A stretch of DNA of 64,000 bases from Moorena producens 3L (GTDB taxonomy: Bacteria; Cyanobacteriota; Cyanobacteriia; Cyanobacteriales; Coleofasciculaceae). The DNA is taken from positions 293,386-357,385 of the forward strand of contig NZ_GL890825.1 of assembly GCF_000211815.1 (NCBI RefSeq). Reading direction: 5' to 3'. The notes below the pieces were generated by a model. It did no database searches, had not been told where the DNA came from, and saw only the letters and a list, made by a program, of their open reading frames with translations. Of this stretch, positions 53,137 to 61,327 are shown in pieces. The first letter of the stretch is position 1. The number at the start of each line of letters is the position of its first letter. Made by a program: the position numbers and the translations under genes.

Positions 53137-53601
53137 ATGCTGTTACGTCCAGGTTATATTTTGTCAATTCTCATGGTTACCCTGACTGGCTGCACTGCTG
53201 TAGCTAATTCCAACCCTGTAACCTCTCAATTGATTCCCAGCCCCGAGGGTCAACAACACCCAAAATCGAGTAGGCATAGTAGGTTAATGAGGCAACTCAA
53301 TCTTAACCAGGTGCAAAGGCAGCAGCTGAAAGCCATTAAGCTGGAGTATGAAGAATCCATTATAGATCTTCGCCAGCAAGTGAGTCAAGCGAAGCATAAA
53401 TTAGGTGAGTTGATGGTGGGTACAGCTGACACACAAACTATCCGCACTCAATACCAACAGGTTCAAATATTGAACCAGCAGCTAGGAGAGTTACACCTTG
53501 AGAGTATGTTGCAGATGCGAGAGGTGATGACTCCTGAACAACGCATCGAGTTTGCTCAATTCATGAGACAGCGCCGCAACCAAAACCCTCTATCCGATTA
53601 G
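53137..53601 (+). CDS. Spy/CpxP-like periplasmic lipoprotein
   Basis: A 154-residue exported protein. The N-terminus LLRPGYILSILMVTLTGCTAVAN is a lipoprotein signal with lipobox LTGC. The mature part is helical with two charged helices: LMRQLNLNQVQRQQLKAIKLEYEESIIDLRQQVSQ and LGELHLESMLQMREVMTPEQRIEFAQFM, matching the LTxxQ-type repeats (LNLNQVQRQQL, MTPEQRIEF) of Spy, CpxP and zinc-resistance-associated proteins. Such proteins act as chaperones or metal binders in the periplasm. It lies after the ECF sigma/anti-sigma pair, which suggests control by that sigma, although a repeat array intervenes. ATG at 53137. Confidence 0.8.
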   Translation: MLLRPGYILSILMVTLTGCTAVANSNPVTSQLIPSPEGQQHPKSSRHSRLMRQLNLNQVQRQQLKAIKLEYEESIIDLRQQVSQAKHKLGELMVGTADTQTIRTQYQQVQILNQQLGELHLESMLQMREVMTPEQRIEFAQFMRQRRNQNPLSD

Positions 53602-53625
53602 GGAGAACCACAAAGGACAAGGATT

Positions 53626-54282
53626 TTGAAATTTATTTATCTACACGGTTTTGCCTCTAGCCCTGAGTCAGCCAAGGCGGTGTATCTACAGCAAGGGTTT
53701 GCTAGCCTAAATGTCTTTCTAACAATTCCTGACCTTAATCAAGATGATTTTAATCATTTAACCATAAGTCGCCAGATTAGTCAAGTGGCAGCATTACTGC
53801 CCTTAGATGGAACACCAGTCACGTTAATCGGCTCTAGTTTGGGTGCTTTTACCGCTGCACACTTAGCACAAAACAATCCACAAATCAAAAGATTGGTTCT
53901 ACTAGCACCAGCATTTGGCTTCCTTGGCCATTGGTTGCCCAAATTAGAAGCAGAACAGCTCTATCAGTGGCGGAACGAGGGATATTTAGATATTTATCAT
54001 TACCGAGAAAAGTGCTCGCTGCCCTTACACTACCAGTTTGTAGAAGATGCCCGTAATTATGAGGGTTTGGAGCTAGGGCGACAAGTACCTACCCTGATTC
54101 TACATGGGTGCGATGATGAGGTGATTCCTATCATGGCGAGTCGTGATTATGCCAGTACCCGCCCTTGGGTGCAATTGGTTGAATTGGAGAGCGATGCTCC
54201 TTTGGAGCCGCTACGCGAACACGGTTTGCGGGACGTGATGGCGTTGATTTGGGCAGCAGTTCGGGAATTTTGTGATATTTAG
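53626..54282 (+). CDS. YqiA-like alpha/beta hydrolase (esterase)
   Basis: A 218-residue serine esterase of the YqiA/UPF0227 type. Features: FIYLHGFASSPESAKAVYL at the start, nucleophile elbow LIGSSLGAFTAAHLA (GSSLG Ser), VPTLILHGCDDEVIPI with the acid Asp, and near the C-terminus VELESD followed by HGLRDVMALIW, where the catalytic His is expected. Eight extra residues (APLEPLRE) separate D from HGL and are read from a dispersed repeat, ttggagccgctacgcgaa, in frame. The start is a TTG at 53626 after an AAGGACAAGG stretch. It lies 24 bases after the Spy-like gene on the same strand. Confidence 0.82.
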   Translation: MKFIYLHGFASSPESAKAVYLQQGFASLNVFLTIPDLNQDDFNHLTISRQISQVAALLPLDGTPVTLIGSSLGAFTAAHLAQNNPQIKRLVLLAPAFGFLGHWLPKLEAEQLYQWRNEGYLDIYHYREKCSLPLHYQFVEDARNYEGLELGRQVPTLILHGCDDEVIPIMASRDYASTRPWVQLVELESDAPLEPLREHGLRDVMALIWAAVREFCDI

Positions 54283-54352
54283 GGTTGAGGGTTAGTCGGG
54301 TTGTTCGCCTTTGGCGTCCCTTGTCGGGTAGGTTAGTCGGTTCAGGGGTGAG

Positions 54353-56260
54353 CTACTCCAACCCAACACTAACTCCAAACCAACCCAACACCAACCAACC
54401 AATTCCCCCTAACCCTAATAACACCGGAGTCAACCAATTCCCCCAGCGCACATACAACGTCTGAGTTTGTCGTCGATAAATCGTATCTGCGTGCAACTCA
54501 TAGGTATTAATCCCCGATAGCCATACTGTTTTGCCATGGGGGTCTACAATACCGGAATAGCCGGTATTGGTTGCTCTAACTGTCCACCTATCTGTTTCAA
54601 TGGAGCGCATTACATCTTGAGCATGGTGCTGGGCAGGCATACTATTACTGTAATGGGCATTATTTGATGCAGTGATAATAAACTGCCCACCAGCGGCAGC
54701 TTGATAGCGGAAGTGCTCGGAAAAAGCTGACTCATAACAAATTCCTACCACTGCTTGACCAAAGGGTGTTTCTAATAATTGGTCAGGCTTACCTGCTGCT
54801 AAGTGAGAATCAAGAGGGGATAGTCGGTCAATTAAACGTCCTAGGAATTCTTCAAAAGGAATATATTCTCCTAAGGGCACTAATTTGACCTTATCGTAAC
54901 GGCTGAAGGTCTCACCAGTACCGGTGACAGTAAACAAACTATTGGTAAGGCTACGCCCGATTTGCCCATAGCCTCCTACCCAAACTAATACCCCTTTATC
55001 TAATATTGCTGAGTAGAAAGAACTACGAGTGCGAACCTGTTCTTCCCAAAGAAAAGGTAAGGCAGTTTCAGGAGTTAGCACTGCGTCTACCTTTTGATCT
55101 GCCAATGTCTGGTATCCAGTAGTGTAACCTTTTATAGCACGCTGCCAGCCAGCGGAGTAAAGTTTAATTTCATTGGGGATGTTTCCTTGAATAATACCGA
55201 CTTTAATAGCAGAATCATTTGATTGCTCAATCGGTTTACTATACAGTAACCATCCCAGCAGATGTAAGCTGATTAATAATCCGATCGCTATACCCAAAAG
55301 GGTTGAATGTTGGAGGTTTTTAGGAGTCGAATATTGTTCGCCCTTGGCGTTACCGTAGGGTAGGTTGTTGTGATCACTTTCAACGTTCAACCTGCCAACG
55401 TTCAACCTGCTAACTTTAAAACTACTAACCTTTAATGCGCTTTCAGCTATTAAACCATTGACGGCGACAATAGCTGCTGTAACTGTTATTGGACCGGATA
55501 ATTGACCGAGGTGCAAAATTATCAGGTTATGGGGACTTTGGGTATAGGATAAGGAAGACCAGTACAGGGGACTCATACTCCGCAGGGTTTCTATGCCACA
55601 CCACAAGCCTGTACCGATTAGAACCCGCAAGCAGGAGGTTAAAAGAACATAGTTTTGAGTGGGGGTAGGGAGATTTAGATCACGATTTAGATCAGGATTT
55701 AGATCACGTTGTTGTGTAGCTTTGGTGGATGGGAATTTACAGCGGTTTTCAGATGAATTGACCTCACTACCTTTAGCTGCAAGCCCCCTAAATCCCCCAA
55801 TTCTGGGGGACTTTAACTCAATTTCCCCCTCCAGTGCGCTTTCCGTTGGCGAATTAAATTCGCCACGGGTCGCACCGCAAAGTTGGGGGGCTAGGGGGGC
55901 GAAACTTGCTGTAATTGATTGAGTTATAGAGATTCCTATGGCCCAGACAGCTACTAGGAGTGCTCCCCACAGGGTAATGAATATCCAGCAGAATAATGCG
56001 ATCGCAATACTAGCTAGCCATGGTACCCCCATCCAGTCCATCGGGTGAATACCAGTAATCCAAGATAGAGCTAAGCCATGATAACCGATACCCCAGATCA
56101 GACCAGATAAAGCATTGCCACGAATACTCTGACCCCTGACTACTATGAACCATAGAGGCACTAGGGCAATCCACGCTAGGGGCCAAGCTTCTGTTGGTGA
56201 TGGTGTCAGTCCCATCAGGATGCCACCGATTAATGGTAATAGTAAACGATGTATAGACAA
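54353..56260 (-). CDS. lnt: Apolipoprotein N-acyltransferase with repeat insertions
   Basis: A 635-residue membrane enzyme that adds the third acyl chain to the N-terminus of lipoproteins at the periplasmic face. Several N-terminal helices (FIVVRGQSIRG preceded and followed by hydrophobic segments) and a C-terminal carbon-nitrogen hydrolase domain with the triad: Glu in LTPETALPFLWE, Lys in YDKVKLVPLGEYIPF, Cys in VVGICYES. Two extra stretches are repeat-derived: about residues 125-185 (CGATRGEFNSPTESALEGEI and SEVNSSENRC etc.) from a MITE-like palindrome at 55782-55900, and GNAKGEQYSTPKNL near 55330, from a TTCGCGTAGCG-like element. Both keep the frame. The start is TTG at 56260. Normal length is about 500 residues. 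Confidence 0.9.
   Translation of the reverse strand: MSIHRLLLPLIGGILMGLTPSPTEAWPLAWIALVPLWFIVVRGQSIRGNALSGLIWGIGYHGLALSWITGIHPMDWMGVPWLASIAIALFCWIFITLWGALLVAVWAIGISITQSITASFAPLAPQLCGATRGEFNSPTESALEGEIELKSPRIGGFRGLAAKGSEVNSSENRCKFPSTKATQQRDLNPDLNRDLNLPTPTQNYVLLTSCLRVLIGTGLWCGIETLRSMSPLYWSSLSYTQSPHNLIILHLGQLSGPITVTAAIVAVNGLIAESALKVSSFKVSRLNVGRLNVESDHNNLPYGNAKGEQYSTPKNLQHSTLLGIAIGLLISLHLLGWLLYSKPIEQSNDSAIKVGIIQGNIPNEIKLYSAGWQRAIKGYTTGYQTLADQKVDAVLTPETALPFLWEEQVRTRSSFYSAILDKGVLVWVGGYGQIGRSLTNSLFTVTGTGETFSRYDKVKLVPLGEYIPFEEFLGRLIDRLSPLDSHLAAGKPDQLLETPFGQAVVGICYESAFSEHFRYQAAAGGQFIITASNNAHYSNSMPAQHHAQDVMRSIETDRWTVRATNTGYSGIVDPHGKTVWLSGINTYELHADTIYRRQTQTLYVRWGNWLTPVLLGLGGIGWLVLGWFGVSVGLE
55782..55900. 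mobile_element. Palindromic MITE-like repeat inside lnt
   Basis: gccccctaaatcccccaa (55783-55800) and ttggggggctaggggggc (55883-55900) are near inverted copies, with gggggactttaact and cgcaccgcaaagtt parts inside, a type of C/G-run palindrome common between cyanobacterial genes. Here it lies within the coding frame of lnt and adds about 40 residues. The insert is read through without a stop. A loop between two membrane helices could tolerate it. Confidence 0.75.
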
Positions 56261-56282
56261 AATGAACTATATAAATAAAATC

Positions 56283-57515
56283 TCAAGTTGGCGCACCACC
56301 TGCTACACGATACAAGGTTGTGTAGTAATGCACTAGACCACTACCCACTGCTATAGCGTAGAGCAGAGTTACTAAAACAGCTACCTGACGTTGCCAACGC
56401 CAAACTTTCATCAAGCCTGCTGCTAGAAGAATTAAGAAATAGGGGGATACAATTAGTAGATAGCGAGCTTTCCATATGGAACTGGAAACATAGGATATCA
56501 ATAAGATAGATCCGGCAGGTAATAATGCCCACACTTTAATCCACCAGAGTTTTGTTGAGGGGTGCCTGCTCAATAGAGCGATCGCAAGCAAGCCGATTGC
56601 CATGGCTGTATATGCCATGTAATATAGCAAAGGTACAAGATTTGACGTTAACACATGCTCTACAAGCCAGTCCATGATAGACTGCTGATTGAGCTGTTTC
56701 ATCAGGTCGTTGGCACTGATGCCTGACCCTAGTAAGTGTCTCAATGGCCAAAAAGCTGTCAAGTGGGTGACTTCAGAGATAATTAAGATAATGTTGGGTT
56801 TTGGGTACTGTGTAACCCAACCTTTGAGGAATTTAGTGGAAGACTCATTAACTGCTGATACCAAAGGAAGCCAACAACTCCCAATCAGCAGCAGCCTGAT
56901 CCCAAAGGCAAATAATCGGCGCTTGTGATTACGGAACTGCCATCCAATTAATACCAGATCTGGCACAAACAAGGTCACACTAACGGGAGTAGTCACCAGG
57001 GCTAGAAACCTGGCCACAGCCCACCAGTTGATGGCAGCAAACCTGGGATTTTCAAGGGCATGAACTAGAGCTAAGGTACCCCCTAAACTTAAGAAGGGGA
57101 TTAGGGTGTACATCCTTACCTCTTGGGCATGGTTGATAAACAGAGGCGAGAGGGTTAGTAAGAGGGCGGCAATCAAGCCAACTGGCTTTCCAGCTAAGCG
57201 ACGACCCAGCAGGTAGATTAGGAAGATACTGCCTAGTCCAAAAATTACAGATAGCCCACGCAACCAAACGGTGCTAGTGCTAAACTGCATCCAAATGTGG
57301 AGAATCATGAAATAAAAGGGACGTGTCAGATTCTTCGGAGGCAGTGATATCCCACTCTGGGTTTTGTTAATGCTAAATAGCTCATCGTACCATAAGCTCT
57401 CTGTGCCGAGTTGATAGAGGTACAACCCAGTAGCGACTAGTAAAATTAAGCCGATCGGCATCCACTTCTGGAGCAAATTGGCTCTTATTCCAAGTGCTGG
57501 TGTATTCAGTTTCAT
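56283..57515 (-). CDS. GT39-family membrane glycosyltransferase
   Basis: A 410-residue polytopic protein, about 9 to 11 helices. LYLYQLGTESLWYDELFSINKTQSG is the first periplasmic loop with the WxDE/YDE-type acidic motif of dolichyl-phosphate-mannosyltransferase/ArnT-like (GT39) enzymes, which use polyprenyl-phosphate sugars. Further features are FYFMILHIWMQF, FINHAQEVRMYTLIPFLSLGGTLALVHAL. The function would be glycosylation of a protein, lipid or polymer on the periplasmic side; substrate unknown. It is downstream of no obvious operon partner, with lnt 22 bases after it on the same strand. ATG at 57515. Confidence 0.87.
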   Translation of the reverse strand: MKLNTPALGIRANLLQKWMPIGLILLVATGLYLYQLGTESLWYDELFSINKTQSGISLPPKNLTRPFYFMILHIWMQFSTSTVWLRGLSVIFGLGSIFLIYLLGRRLAGKPVGLIAALLLTLSPLFINHAQEVRMYTLIPFLSLGGTLALVHALENPRFAAINWWAVARFLALVTTPVSVTLFVPDLVLIGWQFRNHKRRLFAFGIRLLLIGSCWLPLVSAVNESSTKFLKGWVTQYPKPNIILIISEVTHLTAFWPLRHLLGSGISANDLMKQLNQQSIMDWLVEHVLTSNLVPLLYYMAYTAMAIGLLAIALLSRHPSTKLWWIKVWALLPAGSILLISYVSSSIWKARYLLIVSPYFLILLAAGLMKVWRWQRQVAVLVTLLYAIAVGSGLVHYYTTLYRVAGGAPT

Positions 57516-57900
57516 GGTGATGGACAGTTAATTCAAATTAGTTAAGTAGTATGATTTCACTAATATTAGTTAATTAAAATTAGGGATTGTGAGCGCAATC
57601 CTAGTATTCTGTGAATTTAGTTTTGAGCATTAGGGGAAATAGCAATCCGTGTAGGAATTGAGATAATTTTGATGCCATATTCCCTACTCCCTGTTCCGGT
57701 GATCCGCTGTTCCCTTTGCTAAAGTGTTAGGTTTTCCTATTTAATCCCTAGGGCTATCCGGTCTAATGCTTAATAGCAATTAAAAGTAATTAAAACTAAT
57801 AGTAGAGGATTTTCCAGTTTCTAGGACCAAAACCCAAAATCTTTATCAGATATTTAAATAAATCTCTGATCTTTATCGAATATTTATTTTTACCGAGTGA
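57516..57900. other. Gap without recognisable genes
   Basis: About 385 bases, AT-rich, between the GT39 gene and the Ser/Thr kinase gene, both on the minus strand. A fragment attccctactccctgttcc (57667-57686) resembles a decayed heptamer array. No promoter or RNA is supported. Confidence 0.4.
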
Positions 57901-59745
57901 TCAACGGCCTAATTTTTCCCTTGCCTGCTGACGCAGATTCTTAGCATTGGGGTGATTCGGCTGGATTTGAAGTGCTTTTTCCATCGAATCGATCGCTTGA
58001 TCGTATTCACGTTTGGCCCATAAGGCTGCCCCTTTATTACTCCAAGCATCCGCAGAATTAGGATTGAGTTTAATTGCCCGATTATATGCTTCTATGGCCT
58101 CCCTGTAGCGACCGAGTTTATGGAGGGCTACTCCTCGGTTAATCCAGGCGTCAGCAAAATCGGGCTTGATTGCGATCGCTTTCTCGTATAAAGTTAGCGC
58201 TAGAGTTATGGCGGTTGGGGTATTTTGGGATTCGATAGCTGCACCTTTACTCCACAATGCTTCGGGGTAGTCAGGTTTAAGGGCAAGGGCTTGATCGCAG
58301 GCAGCCAGTCCTTCTTGAGTACGGCCCAAGGAATTCAAGCTATAGCAACGACCCCAATGAGCTTCTGCTAAATTTGAGTCCTTTGCGTTCGCGTAGCGTG
58401 GCCATAGGCCAATCGCTTTTTCGTAAGTCATCAGTGCTTGCTGGTACTTTCCTGCTTGCCGCAAGCTATCCCCTTGGCTGTTTAATTCTGTTGCAGTTGG
58501 TTGTGTTTCCTTTGGTTGTGTTTCCGGGTCGGATGCCGATTTTGCAGCTGATTCGGTATCCGATTCGGGAATAGTTTTTTGGACTGAGCTGGTAGTAGTA
58601 ATTTCAGGGGTGTTGCTAACTACGGCTGGAGTTGCAGGTTTTGACTCAGAGGTGGTGGTCGAGGTTTCCGCAACGGTATCGCTAATGTTGTCAGTTTGAG
58701 TGACAGGTTTGGGAACTAGAAAAGTCTTAGTACCGATCACAGCAATACTGATACCCATCCCTGCTAACACAGTAATCATCAACCAAGGCTTCATTAACCA
58801 TCTTGGGATGATCTCTGATCTGGCCTGGGTTTGTGCTGATGTTGCTGAAACAGAAACAGTCTCTTCCGGAACTGTAGCAGACATAGCTATTGTTGGTGCA
58901 GCAGTTAGCCTCTGAACTGCTGCCAACGCTTCTACTGCGGTCGGATAGCGGTCACGGAAATCATAGCGCACCATACAGTCCAGGATATCCGCTAATTCTG
59001 AGTTAACTTGGATGTTAACTTGGACGCGATCGCGCCAGTTGATTTCCCCTGTTTCGGAGTTTTCTTTCAGGAACTTGGGATGAATTCCGGTTAATGCCTG
59101 GATACCTACCATACCCACCGCATAGATATCGCTGCTAAAACGGGGATTGCCACCGAACTGTTCTTTGGGGGTGTAGCCATGACTGCCAATAGCAATGGTT
59201 TTGGTTTGCCCGGTTTCGGGATCGATAATCTGGGTGCTAGCTTGCTTAACTGCCCCAAAATCAATCATGACAACTCTACCATCCTTGCGGCGGCGGATTA
59301 GGTTTGGGGGTTTGATATCACGATGGATCACACGTTGCTCATGGACAAATACTAGGACTTGTAGAATGTCTTGCAACAGAGCAATAACTCGATTTGATTC
59401 CCAAGGCTGACTGATTTCTTGGTTGAGGGGTTGTCCATCAATAAATTCTTGCGCCAGATAAAACTCGTGATTTTCCTCAAAGTGCGCCAGCAACTGGGGA
59501 ATCTGATCGTGGTTACCCAGCTGGTAGAGGACTTGGGCTTCTCGCTCAAATAGGCGTTTGGAAATTTCCAAACACTCAGGATCCGTCACCTGGGGTTTTA
59601 GCTGTTTAATCACACATTGGGGAGTTCCTGGCAAGTGCAAGTCCTGTGCCAGAAACGTTTGACCAAAGCCACCTGCTCCCAGCTTGCTGATGATTTTGTA
59701 GCGACCGCCTAAGGGGTTTGCGGAATTTATCGGTTGATTGTTCAT
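57901..59745 (-). CDS. Serine/threonine protein kinase with C-terminal TPR repeats
   Basis: A 614-residue membrane-linked kinase of the Hanks type. Kinase domain (about 13-285): Gly loop LGAGGFGQTFLAQD, Lys in CVIKQLKP, catalytic VIHRDIKPPNLI, MIDFGAV, APE-equivalent GYTPKEQ. One membrane helix (about 322-342, MKPWLMITVLAGMGISIAVIG), then a Ser/Thr/Pro linker and TPR repeats (about 410-610) with the W-L-G-Y-A-F-A-P pattern such as ADAWINRGVALHKLGRYREAIEAYNRAIKLNPNSAD. In one TPR the element cttgcgttcgcgtagcgtggccataggcc-type inserts GLWPRYANAKD in frame (58383-58412). Such kinases relay environmental signals; no partner is known. ATG at 59745. Confidence 0.93.
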   Translation of the reverse strand: MNNQPINSANPLGGRYKIISKLGAGGFGQTFLAQDLHLPGTPQCVIKQLKPQVTDPECLEISKRLFEREAQVLYQLGNHDQIPQLLAHFEENHEFYLAQEFIDGQPLNQEISQPWESNRVIALLQDILQVLVFVHEQRVIHRDIKPPNLIRRRKDGRVVMIDFGAVKQASTQIIDPETGQTKTIAIGSHGYTPKEQFGGNPRFSSDIYAVGMVGIQALTGIHPKFLKENSETGEINWRDRVQVNIQVNSELADILDCMVRYDFRDRYPTAVEALAAVQRLTAAPTIAMSATVPEETVSVSATSAQTQARSEIIPRWLMKPWLMITVLAGMGISIAVIGTKTFLVPKPVTQTDNISDTVAETSTTTSESKPATPAVVSNTPEITTTSSVQKTIPESDTESAAKSASDPETQPKETQPTATELNSQGDSLRQAGKYQQALMTYEKAIGLWPRYANAKDSNLAEAHWGRCYSLNSLGRTQEGLAACDQALALKPDYPEALWSKGAAIESQNTPTAITLALTLYEKAIAIKPDFADAWINRGVALHKLGRYREAIEAYNRAIKLNPNSADAWSNKGAALWAKREYDQAIDSMEKALQIQPNHPNAKNLRQQAREKLGR

Positions 59746-59829
59746 GGTTGAGGTTTGATTCTACTCGCTATCCCAGAAGTCGCTACAGGTTTACAGGTTC
59801 AATAAGCCGGAGTTTAATTTTAATTTTAA

Positions 59830-59972
59830 GCAATCAGCTATCAGCTATCAGCTATCAGCTAATGCGCTACGGGGAAAGTCCCAGCGTCGAAGCCTGTGCC
59901 ACGCTACTAGATCGGTGCTTTTGAATAAAATAAGCTGACGACTGACCGCTGACGGCTGAATGCTGACGTTTA
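59830..59972. repeat. Composite repeat (CAGCTAT heptamers + palindromic element)
   Basis: cagctat units (59831-59857), then gctaatgcgctacgggg, agcctgtgccacgctac, ttttgaataaaataagctgacg and gctgacggctgaatgctgacg, the same order as in 30420-30601 with a different middle. It lies in the gap between the kinase and ilvE genes. Confidence 0.85.
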
Positions 59973-59974
59973 GT

Positions 59975-60892
59975 TCATTTATTAATTTTAACCGTATACA
60001 CCCAGTCTTTGTATTTTGGTTCCCGATTTTCGGTAATTGCTGCTAGGGTATCCTTGAGCTTTTCAGTTATTGGTCTGTTTGGAGATAAGTGATAGTTTTC
60101 GATTCGTTTAACTGGAGTGATCTTTGCCGCTGTTCCACTCAGAAATACTTCATCGGCAATAAATAGTTCGGATTTATCCACTGGTCGTTGTCTAGTTGGC
60201 AAGCCCATGTCTTTAGCAAGGGTTAGAATACTATCCCGAGTAATTCCTTCCAGGATATCCTGGTCGAATCCAGGGGTAATCAACTGCCCATTTCTGACCA
60301 GAAAGATATTCATCCCAGAAGCTTCCGATACTTTTCCCTCAGAATTCATCATAATGGCTTCATCAAAGCCAGACTCTACTGCTTCGCTTTTCGCCAAGGA
60401 AGAGGTAATATAAGCTCCACTAATTTTACCTCTCAAGGGTAAACTTTGGTCTTGTTGTCGATACCATGAACTAATCCGACAGCTAACTCCCTCAGGAGAT
60501 AAATAATCTCCTAATTCTAATCCATAAACAAAAAAGTCTTTTTCAATATTATGCAGTCTCGGGGAAATTCCTAAATCTGAGGTATAGACAAAAGGGCGGA
60601 TATAAAACGATGTAGTTGGTTTATTTTGTTTGATAAACTCAACGATAATAGTCTCGATTTTATCAGGAGGTAAATTGTAGTGTAATAACCGGGCACTATT
60701 ACTTAGGCGTTGGCAATGGCGGTCTAACCGAAACAGTAAACATTGCTGTGGGTTTTCTGGGTCAGGGAGACAGCGTAATCCGCCAAAAGCTCCCGTGCCG
60801 TAGTGCAAGGCATGGGTAGCAATGGAAATTTTGGCGTCAGCGAAAGGGACAAACTTGTTCTGAAAGTAAGCAATGGGCAAAAAATCAGGCAT
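59975..60892 (-). CDS. ilvE: Branched-chain amino acid aminotransferase
   Basis: A 305-residue fold-type IV PLP aminotransferase that interconverts branched-chain amino acids and their 2-oxo acids with glutamate/2-oxoglutarate. The PLP Lys is Lys156 in RGKISGAYITS; the Glu motif is GFDEAIMMNSEGKVSEASGMNIFLVRNG; the phosphate loop is FLSGTAAKITPV. N-terminal HALHYGTGAFGGLR and the start are intact over the usual length of about 305. ATG at 60892. Located between repeats and a divergent regulatory gap. Confidence 0.93.
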   Translation of the reverse strand: MPDFLPIAYFQNKFVPFADAKISIATHALHYGTGAFGGLRCLPDPENPQQCLLFRLDRHCQRLSNSARLLHYNLPPDKIETIIVEFIKQNKPTTSFYIRPFVYTSDLGISPRLHNIEKDFFVYGLELGDYLSPEGVSCRISSWYRQQDQSLPLRGKISGAYITSSLAKSEAVESGFDEAIMMNSEGKVSEASGMNIFLVRNGQLITPGFDQDILEGITRDSILTLAKDMGLPTRQRPVDKSELFIADEVFLSGTAAKITPVKRIENYHLSPNRPITEKLKDTLAAITENREPKYKDWVYTVKINK

Positions 60893-61146
60893 AGTTAAAA
60901 TCAGTGCTTCAAGATTAATTTATCTCAGTTTAACGAGATGCTGACAGCATGGTCTCAATGGGGTTTAGCCTTCTTGTCACCCCGTCAGGAGGAACTGGCT
61001 CCTCCCCACGACCTACCCAAAACCCTACACCGGACACCCTATCTAATTTTCACCCTTGTTATCATCCCCTGAGCATCGGTGGGTATGGTTGACAAAAACT
61101 TTTTCATGTGCTAAGCAAAACTCAGCACTCACCACTGACCTACTCA

Positions 61147-61297
61147 GCACTGATAGGTGCATCTCACTTTTGTTGTTTGACCCGATGGTGCGTTACGGGC
61201 AGCAACCTAACCCGGGCGTTGAGGCTGAAAATTAGGGCGAGCTCCCCTAACGCACCCTACAGAACATTTTCAAAGATGAGATGCACCCGCACTGATC
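61147..61297. mobile_element. MITE with GGTGCATCTCA ends and 8-bp target duplication
   Basis: Inverted ends ggtgcatctcacttttg (61156-61172) and caaagatgagatgcacc (61271-61287) match at 15 of 17. The word gcactgat lies on both outer sides (61147-61154 and 61290-61297), consistent with an 8-bp duplication. The inside contains a second palindrome ggtgcgttacgg ... ctaacgcaccctac, also a common dispersed repeat, of which another copy lies in the Ols KS at 18616-18662. It lies just upstream of the FHA gene. Confidence 0.75.
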
Positions 61298-61327
61298 CAC
61301 GATGTTCCAGTTACAAGGAGTGAAATC

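Noticed and set aside
52725..53207. ORFs of 118-160 residues with FNLQPST repeats
   Set aside because: Pure translation of the ttcaacc heptamer array; no ribosome site and no non-repeat domain.
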